From contig CAWIUT010000003.1 in NCBI GenBank assembly GCA_963839365.1, positions 248,001 through 312,000 of the forward strand: a stretch of 64,000 nucleotides of DNA, in the 5' to 3' direction. Position 1 is the stretch's first letter. Each line of letters begins with the position of its first letter. This document shows, piece after piece, positions 59,753-64,000 of the stretch. This stretch comes from DASSKA01 sp963839365. Its GTDB lineage: Bacteria > Actinomycetota > Actinomycetes > Propionibacteriales > Nocardioidaceae. The notes beneath the pieces were generated by a model. It did not search any database. It was given only the letters and a program-made list of their open reading frames with translations, and was not told the DNA's origin. Both the position numbers and the translations under genes were made by a program.

Positions 59753-59780
59753 GCCGACCGGCTTGTCCTCATGGCCACGT

Positions 59781-61571
59781 TCAGGCTGTGGTGTAGTCGC
59801 GGAACCCGCGCTTGGTCTTGCGGCCCAGGTAGCCCGCGGTGACCAGGTGCTCGAGCAGCGGTGCCGGCGCGAACCCGGGCTCGCGGAACTCGAGGTACAG
59901 CTCCCGCTGGATGGCCAGCGACACGTCGTTGCCCACCACGTCGAGCAGCTCGAACGGACCCATCGGCAGCGCACAGCCGTGCTTCATCGCGGTGTCGATG
60001 TCGTCGGCGCTCGCGTAGTGCGCCTCCAGCATCTTGACCGCGTCGTTGAGGTAGGGGAACAGCAGCGCGTTGACGATGAACCCGGCGCGGTCGCCGCACG
60101 AGATCGGCACCTTGCCGATCGCCTCGCACAGCGCCCGGGTGGTCTCGGCGACCTCCGTGCCGGTGGACACCGTGGAGACCACCTCCACCAGCCTCATCAC
60201 CGGCGCGGGGTTGAAGAAGTGCATGCCCACCACGTCCTGCGGGCGCTTGGTCGCCCGGGCCAGCTCGATGACCGGCAGGGAGGAGGTGGTGGTGGCCAAG
60301 ATGGCGCCCGGCTTGCAGATCTCGTCGAGGTTCTCGAACAGCGCGGTCTTGACCGTGAGCTCCTCCACGACGGCCTCGACCACCACGTCGACGTCGGCCA
60401 GCTCGTCGAGCCGGGTGGTGCCGGTCAGGCGGGTCAGCGCCTCGTCGCGGGCCGACGCCTCCAGCTTGCCCCGCTGGACGGCCTTCTCCAGGGAGCGGGC
60501 CACCTGTGCACGCACCTCGTCGACGCGGCTCTGGCTGCGTCCGACGTACGTCACGTCATAGCCGGCCTTGGCGAACACCTCGACGATGCCGGTCGCCATC
60601 GTGCCGGTGCCGACCACCCCGACGGTGCGGACTTCGCGACGGAACCGCGGGTGCGCGTCGGGCGAGGGGGTCAGCTCGTCGTCGACCACCACCGGGCTGT
60701 CCGGCGCCTCGTAGGTGTAGAGACCGCGGCCGGTCTTGCGGCCGAGCAGCCCCGCGGTGACCATCTGCTTGAGGATCGGGGCCGGCGCGTGCAGCCGGTT
60801 GCGGCCCTGCTTGTACATCGTGTCGAGGATCTCGTACGCCGTGTCCAGGCCGATCAGGTCGAGCAGCGCCAGCGGCCCCATCGGGTAGCGGCACCCGAGC
60901 TTCATGCCGGTGTCGATGTCCTCGCGGCTGGCGTACTTGGAGTCGAACATGTTCACCGCGTGGTTGAGGTAGCCGAACAGCAGCGCGTTGGCGATGAAGC
61001 CGGCCTTGTCCCCGCAGATGACCGGGATCTTGTCCAGGGAACGGGCGACCCCGGCGACGTCGTCGAGCACATCGGGCTCGGTGACCACCGTCCGGACCAC
61101 CTCGACGAGGTGCTGGATCGGGGCGGGATTGAAGAAGTGCACGCCGACCACCCGCCCGGGGTTGTTGCTCGCGGCGGAGATCTCGGTGACCGACAGCGAC
61201 GAGGTGTTCGTGGCCAGGATCGCGTCCGGGGCGACCACCGCGTCGAGCTGGCGGAAGACCTCCTTCTTCTTCGGCAGCTGCTCCACGATCGCCTCGACGA
61301 CCAGCTGGCAGTCCTTCACGTCGGCCATGTTCGTGGTGAACGTGACGCTGCCGATCAGCTTCTCCTGCTCCTGCTCGGAGAGCTTGCCGCGCTTGACGGC
61401 GCGGTCGGTGGAGTGCTGCAGATGCTGTCGGCCACGCTCCAGGGACTCCTCGTTGTGCTCGACCCCCACGACACGGTAGCCGTTGCGGGCGAACACCTCG
61501 GCGATGCCGGCCCCCATCGTGCCGAGCCCGATGACGCCGATGGAGGAGAACTCACGTGCACTGCTCGTCAT
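59781..61571 (-). CDS. 3-hydroxyacyl-CoA dehydrogenase, internally duplicated
   Basis: 596 aa from ATG 61571. Two complete dehydrogenase units in tandem. Unit 1 starts GVIGLGTMGAGIAEVFARNG (about 12-31); unit 2 starts about 320 with VGVVGTGTMATGIVEVFAKA. Each keeps the catalytic His motif (VGVHFFNPAPIQHLVEVV and VGMHFFNPAPVMRLVEVV) and the dimerisation segments GFIANALLFGYLNHAV / GFIVNALLFPYLNDAV. It oxidises 3-hydroxyacyl-CoA with NAD. The second NAD loop is GxGxxA rather than GxGxxG, a tolerated change. Confidence 0.93.
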   Translation of the reverse strand: MTSSAREFSSIGVIGLGTMGAGIAEVFARNGYRVVGVEHNEESLERGRQHLQHSTDRAVKRGKLSEQEQEKLIGSVTFTTNMADVKDCQLVVEAIVEQLPKKKEVFRQLDAVVAPDAILATNTSSLSVTEISAASNNPGRVVGVHFFNPAPIQHLVEVVRTVVTEPDVLDDVAGVARSLDKIPVICGDKAGFIANALLFGYLNHAVNMFDSKYASREDIDTGMKLGCRYPMGPLALLDLIGLDTAYEILDTMYKQGRNRLHAPAPILKQMVTAGLLGRKTGRGLYTYEAPDSPVVVDDELTPSPDAHPRFRREVRTVGVVGTGTMATGIVEVFAKAGYDVTYVGRSQSRVDEVRAQVARSLEKAVQRGKLEASARDEALTRLTGTTRLDELADVDVVVEAVVEELTVKTALFENLDEICKPGAILATTTSSLPVIELARATKRPQDVVGMHFFNPAPVMRLVEVVSTVSTGTEVAETTRALCEAIGKVPISCGDRAGFIVNALLFPYLNDAVKMLEAHYASADDIDTAMKHGCALPMGPFELLDVVGNDVSLAIQRELYLEFREPGFAPAPLLEHLVTAGYLGRKTKRGFRDYTTA

Positions 61572-61641
61572 GGCTGGCATCATGCCACGCCGGCGATGCC
61601 CGCTGCCGTGAGGTGCTTCACCCCCGGGGTAGGGTCCCGCC

Positions 61642-62316
61642 GTGCGTATCGTGATCGCCAACTGCCAGGTGGACTATGCCGGCCGGCTGACCGCGCACCT
61701 GCCGATGGCCACCCGGCTGATCCTGGTCAAGAACGACGGGTCGGTCCTGATCCACTCCGACGGCGGGTCCTACAAGCCGCTGAACTGGATGTCTCCGCCG
61801 TGCCGCGTGGTGGAGGCCGAGACCGTGGAGGGCACCGTCGAGTGGACGGTCACCGGCAAGGACGCCGACACGCTGCGGATCCTCATCGACGAGGTGCTGC
61901 ACGAGTCGGTGCACGACCTCGGCATCGACCCAGGGCTGCAGAAGGACGGCGTGGAGAAGCACCTGCAGGAGCTGCTCGCCGAGCACCCCGCGCACCTGGC
62001 CGACGGCCTGACGCTGGTACGACGGGAGTACCCGACCGCCATCGGTCCGGTGGACCTGATGTGCCGGGACCCCGAGGGCCGGTCCGTCGCGGTGGAGGTC
62101 AAGCGCCGTGGCGAGATCGACGGCGTGGAGCAGCTGACCCGCTACCTGGACCTGCTCAACCGGGACCCCGCGCTGCGCCCGGTGCGTGGCATCTTCGCCG
62201 CTCAGGAGATCAAGCCACAGGCGCGGGTGCTGGCCACCGACCGCGGCATCGCCTGCGCGGTGGTGGACTACGACGCCCTGCGCGGGCTCGACGACCCGTC
62301 CCAGCGGCTCTTCTGA
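61642..62316 (+). CDS. nucS: mismatch-specific endonuclease NucS
   Basis: 224 aa, GTG start at 61642. NucS/EndoMS cleaves both strands at mismatches and replaces MutS/MutL in actinobacteria. The N-terminal dimer domain (VIANCQVDYAGRLTAHLP) is followed by a RecB-like nuclease domain with IGPVDLMCRD, VAVEVKRRGEIDG and the helix EQLTRYLDLL, giving the Asp, Glu and Lys of the active site. The C-terminus ends SQRLF, a beta-clamp-binding motif. Full length. Confidence 0.95.
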   Translation: MRIVIANCQVDYAGRLTAHLPMATRLILVKNDGSVLIHSDGGSYKPLNWMSPPCRVVEAETVEGTVEWTVTGKDADTLRILIDEVLHESVHDLGIDPGLQKDGVEKHLQELLAEHPAHLADGLTLVRREYPTAIGPVDLMCRDPEGRSVAVEVKRRGEIDGVEQLTRYLDLLNRDPALRPVRGIFAAQEIKPQARVLATDRGIACAVVDYDALRGLDDPSQRLF

Positions 62317-62319
62317 CTG

Positions 62320-62336
62320 CCCTGGCTACACCAGGG
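62320..62336. terminator. hairpin between convergent nucS and oxidase genes
   Basis: CCCTGG (62320-62325) pairs with CCAGGG (62331-62336) around a 5-nt loop that contains part of the oxidase stop codon. Short but well placed just after the nucS stop. Confidence 0.45.
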
Positions 62337-63237
62337 AGGCGACCTCGTCGGCGCAGCCCCACGACAGGGTGACTCCTGCCCCGCCGTGCCCGTAGCAGTG
62401 CACCACCCGCCGGGCACCGAGCCGCTCCTCCTCGAGGCGCACCGCTGGTCGGGCCGGCCGCAGCCCGACCTTCTGCCGCAGCACCCGGGCCCCCTTGAGC
62501 TCGGGAACCAGCGCGGTGGCCCGCTCCAGGATGCCGCGGGCGATGGCCGGGTCCGGGGTGCGGTCCCAGACACCCTCCTCCTCGGTGCCGCCCACCACGA
62601 TCTCCCGCGACCGCGGCACCACGTAGGTCAGTCCGCCCCCGTCGAGCCACCACCGGTCCAGGCCGACCTGGTCGACGTACAGCACCTGGCCACGCACCGG
62701 CGTCACGCTCCGGTCCCCGGCGAGCAACCGGGCGCCGATGCCGCTGGCGTCCACCACCACGTCGCCGCCGCTCGGCAGCTGCGGCAGCGCCAGCCGGGTG
62801 ATCGTGCCGTCGAGCTCGCGGACCCGGCCGGCGAGCCAGCGCAGGTAGACCGGCATCTCGACCACCGGCGCGGTGAACGTCCACCCGTCGACGTACGGCG
62901 GCCCCGGGGCCTCCACCCGGCTGAGGTCCGGGACGGCCGCAGCCCACCAGGGGTCGGGCGCCGGTGCGCGCGCCAGCTCGGTGCCGGACACCATCCGCAC
63001 ACCGCTCCGGTCGACCCCGGCCAGCTTCGCGAGCTCGCGGTAGCCGGTGTCGGACCAGCCGGCCACCCTGTCGAACGGGTAGGCACGGAACGGGTACCAC
63101 AGCGCGGCCGCCACCGCGGAGGTGGTCTCCAGCGGCAGCTCCCGCGCGAGCACGTCGACACGGTGGCCGGCCTCGAGCAGCCGCACCGCGCACGACAGGC
63201 CGACGACACCGGCTCCCACCACGATCACCCTGGCCAT
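62326..63237 (-). CDS. D-amino-acid-oxidase-like FAD enzyme
   Basis: 303 aa from ATG 63237. The Rossmann FAD motif VIVVGAGVVGLSCAVRLLEA opens the protein. TTSAVAAALWYPF, the flavin-domain DASGIGARLLAGDRSVTPVR, and the C-terminal HCYGHGGAGVTLSWGCA are the D-amino acid oxidase signature (the last containing the DAO His). It deaminates neutral or basic D-amino acids with O2, or D-aspartate if it belongs to that branch; I cannot tell which. Confidence 0.88.
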   Translation of the reverse strand: MARVIVVGAGVVGLSCAVRLLEAGHRVDVLARELPLETTSAVAAALWYPFRAYPFDRVAGWSDTGYRELAKLAGVDRSGVRMVSGTELARAPAPDPWWAAAVPDLSRVEAPGPPYVDGWTFTAPVVEMPVYLRWLAGRVRELDGTITRLALPQLPSGGDVVVDASGIGARLLAGDRSVTPVRGQVLYVDQVGLDRWWLDGGGLTYVVPRSREIVVGGTEEEGVWDRTPDPAIARGILERATALVPELKGARVLRQKVGLRPARPAVRLEEERLGARRVVHCYGHGGAGVTLSWGCADEVASLV

Positions 63238-63283
63238 GACCCGAGTCTGCCCGACCGGCGCCGGCGAGATCGACCGTTTCGGG

Positions 63284-63892
63284 TCAGTAGCTGCGGATCA
63301 TCACCCCGCCGGACCGGCTGGTCACGGTGGCCGCGACGTACCGCTGCTGCCCGTCCTTGGTCACCGCGCACACGATGTGGCTGCCCACCGTCGACGGGTA
63401 CGCCGGCGCACTCCCGCAGTTGACGTCGGTGAAGCCGTCCTCGCGCAGCTTGGCCTCGAGCTTCGCGGTCGCGACCAGCCCCCGCACCAAGCGCGCCTGG
63501 AAGCTCACCGCGCCGCCGACCAGCTTGGACAACCGGACGTGGACGGGGGCCGTCACGTGGTCGATGTAGCCGCGGCAGGTGAGCTGCCGCGGCGCCTTCC
63601 CGTGCCACGGCGGGCAGGCGACGTAGCTGAGGTCGAGGCCCTGGTGGGCGACCTGCCGGGACAGCCGGGCCGCGACCGCCTGCTCCAGGTCGTTCATCGG
63701 CCGGGCCGGCGGGGTGGCCGCGGCGGGCAGGTCGCCTCCGGGGGTGGGTGTCGGGCGCGCGGACACCGTGCTGCCCGCAGACGGCGACGCCGGCCCGGAG
63801 CCAGCTTGCCCGCTGTTCCCCGCGCTCTGGCAGCCGGTCACGGCACCCAGGAGCACGACGGCGAGCAGCACGCCGAGGGGGTGGACCCGCAT
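63284..63892 (-). CDS. DUF4333 lipoprotein
   Basis: 202 aa. Lipobox VTGC with the lipid cysteine at 21, then a Ser/Pro/Thr-rich linker to about 65. The folded part includes LEQAVAARLSRQVAHQGLDL, YVACPPWHGKAPRQLTCRGY and a C-terminal DUF4333 domain (DGFTDVNCGS, HIVCAVTKDGQQRYVAATVT). The paired cysteines probably form disulfides outside the membrane. Function unknown; such proteins occur in actinobacterial envelopes. GAGGAGG lies upstream, and a gene fragment ends 15 bp before it. Confidence 0.82.
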   Translation of the reverse strand: MRVHPLGVLLAVVLLGAVTGCQSAGNSGQAGSGPASPSAGSTVSARPTPTPGGDLPAAATPPARPMNDLEQAVAARLSRQVAHQGLDLSYVACPPWHGKAPRQLTCRGYIDHVTAPVHVRLSKLVGGAVSFQARLVRGLVATAKLEAKLREDGFTDVNCGSAPAYPSTVGSHIVCAVTKDGQQRYVAATVTSRSGGVMIRSY

Positions 63893-63907
63893 CTGTTCGA
63901 CCTCCTC

Positions 63908-64000
63908 TCAGACCGTCTCGCCGGACCAGGACCGGGCCAGCCAGCCGTCCGCGTCCACCGCGACCTCGCAGACCGCGCAGGGCGCCGGCTCGGGCACGTC
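63908..64000 (-). CDS. C-terminal end of an unidentified protein (cut by window edge)
   Basis: An open frame runs from the window edge to TGA at 63910-63908. Thirty residues are visible, including a CAVC pair (PAPCAVCEVAVDADG) and the end WLARSWSGETV. A following lipoprotein start 15 bp away with a strong ribosome site inside the gap supports a real, co-transcribed gene. Too short to name. Confidence 0.5.
   Translation of the reverse strand, partial: DVPEPAPCAVCEVAVDADGWLARSWSGETV

Noticed and set aside
59751..62372. An 873-codon plus-strand frame opposite the 3-hydroxyacyl-CoA dehydrogenase and running into nucS in another frame
   Set aside because: It covers two well-supported genes and has shadow composition.
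1..64000. tRNA, rRNA, transposase, integrase or phage genes
   Set aside because: No cloverleaf-like sequence, DDE or integrase motif, or phage structural gene was seen in either strand.

Overview
This window is about 64 kb of high-GC DNA (roughly 70% over most of its length) from an actinobacterium. GTG starts, 4-base ATGA/GTGA overlaps, NucS mismatch repair, the GlgE alpha-glucan pathway, a DUF222-HNH protein, actinobacterial-type gas vesicle genes and a TreS/maltokinase pair all point there. Gene content looks most like Nocardioidaceae or a relative; that placement is inferred from gene content only. No tRNA, rRNA, CRISPR array, insertion sequence or phage gene was recognised, and no stretch longer than about 300 bp lacks a gene.

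Layout. (1) 1-3970: 3' part of an FAD oxidoreductase, ligA, and an alpha/beta hydrolase. (2) 3964-9423: a complete-looking gas vesicle operon on the minus strand, gvpY-gvpZ-gvpA-gvpF-gvpG-gvpO-gvpJ-gvpL-gvpS-gvpK. Almost every junction is translationally coupled, and a SigB/SigF-type promoter (GTTT-N15-GGGTAC) lies upstream. (3) 9628-13407: methionine-synthase-like protein, mnmA, cysteine desulfurase and a PPOX-fold protein. (4) 13454-15104: a DUF222-HNH nuclease-like gene whose start codon lies inside a perfect LexA/SOS box, behind a promoter that predicts a leaderless mRNA. (5) 15195-18966: a lower-GC surface locus with a SipW/ER-type signal peptidase, two small secreted proteins, a DUF5305 membrane protein and a divergent LPFTG sortase substrate. 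A histidine kinase/LuxR regulator pair follows (19075-21358). (6) 21416-24499: etfA, etfB, a small membrane protein and an enoyl-CoA hydratase. (7) 24634-37921: the full glycogen/alpha-glucan set, glgX, glgP, glgE, treS, mak, glgB and a GNAT-Nudix fusion. (8) 37938-41917: a YbbN-type thioredoxin-like protein and a secreted beta-helix/PKD protein. (9) 41994-48571: a debranching-type glucosidase divergent from a LacI regulator and a sugar ABC importer that lacks its ATPase. (10) 48605-56205: acyl-CoA mutase large subunit, aldo/keto reductase, MarR, MeaB, thiolase, epimerase and crotonyl-CoA carboxylase/reductase. (11) 56367-64000: a DivIVA-like coiled coil, AI-2E transporter, hydrolase, zinc-ribbon protein, duplicated 3-hydroxyacyl-CoA dehydrogenase, nucS, a D-amino-acid-oxidase-like protein, a DUF4333 lipoprotein and a gene fragment.

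How the genes work together. GlgX and GlgP release and phosphorolyse glucan branches. TreS and Mak turn trehalose into maltose-1-phosphate, GlgE polymerises it and GlgB branches the product. The LacI/ABC locus probably feeds imported oligosaccharides and a debranching-type glucosidase into the same metabolism. Thiolase, Ccr, epimerase, mutase and MeaB form an acyl-CoA carboxylation and rearrangement module; the mutase carries the isobutyryl-CoA-type active-site pair (Phe72/Gln190), and its B12 subunit is not in the window. The minus-strand housekeeping genes (etfBA, cysteine desulfurase, mnmA, methionine-synthase-like, ligA) read as a chromosomal backbone into which the gas vesicle and surface loci were placed; this is an inference.
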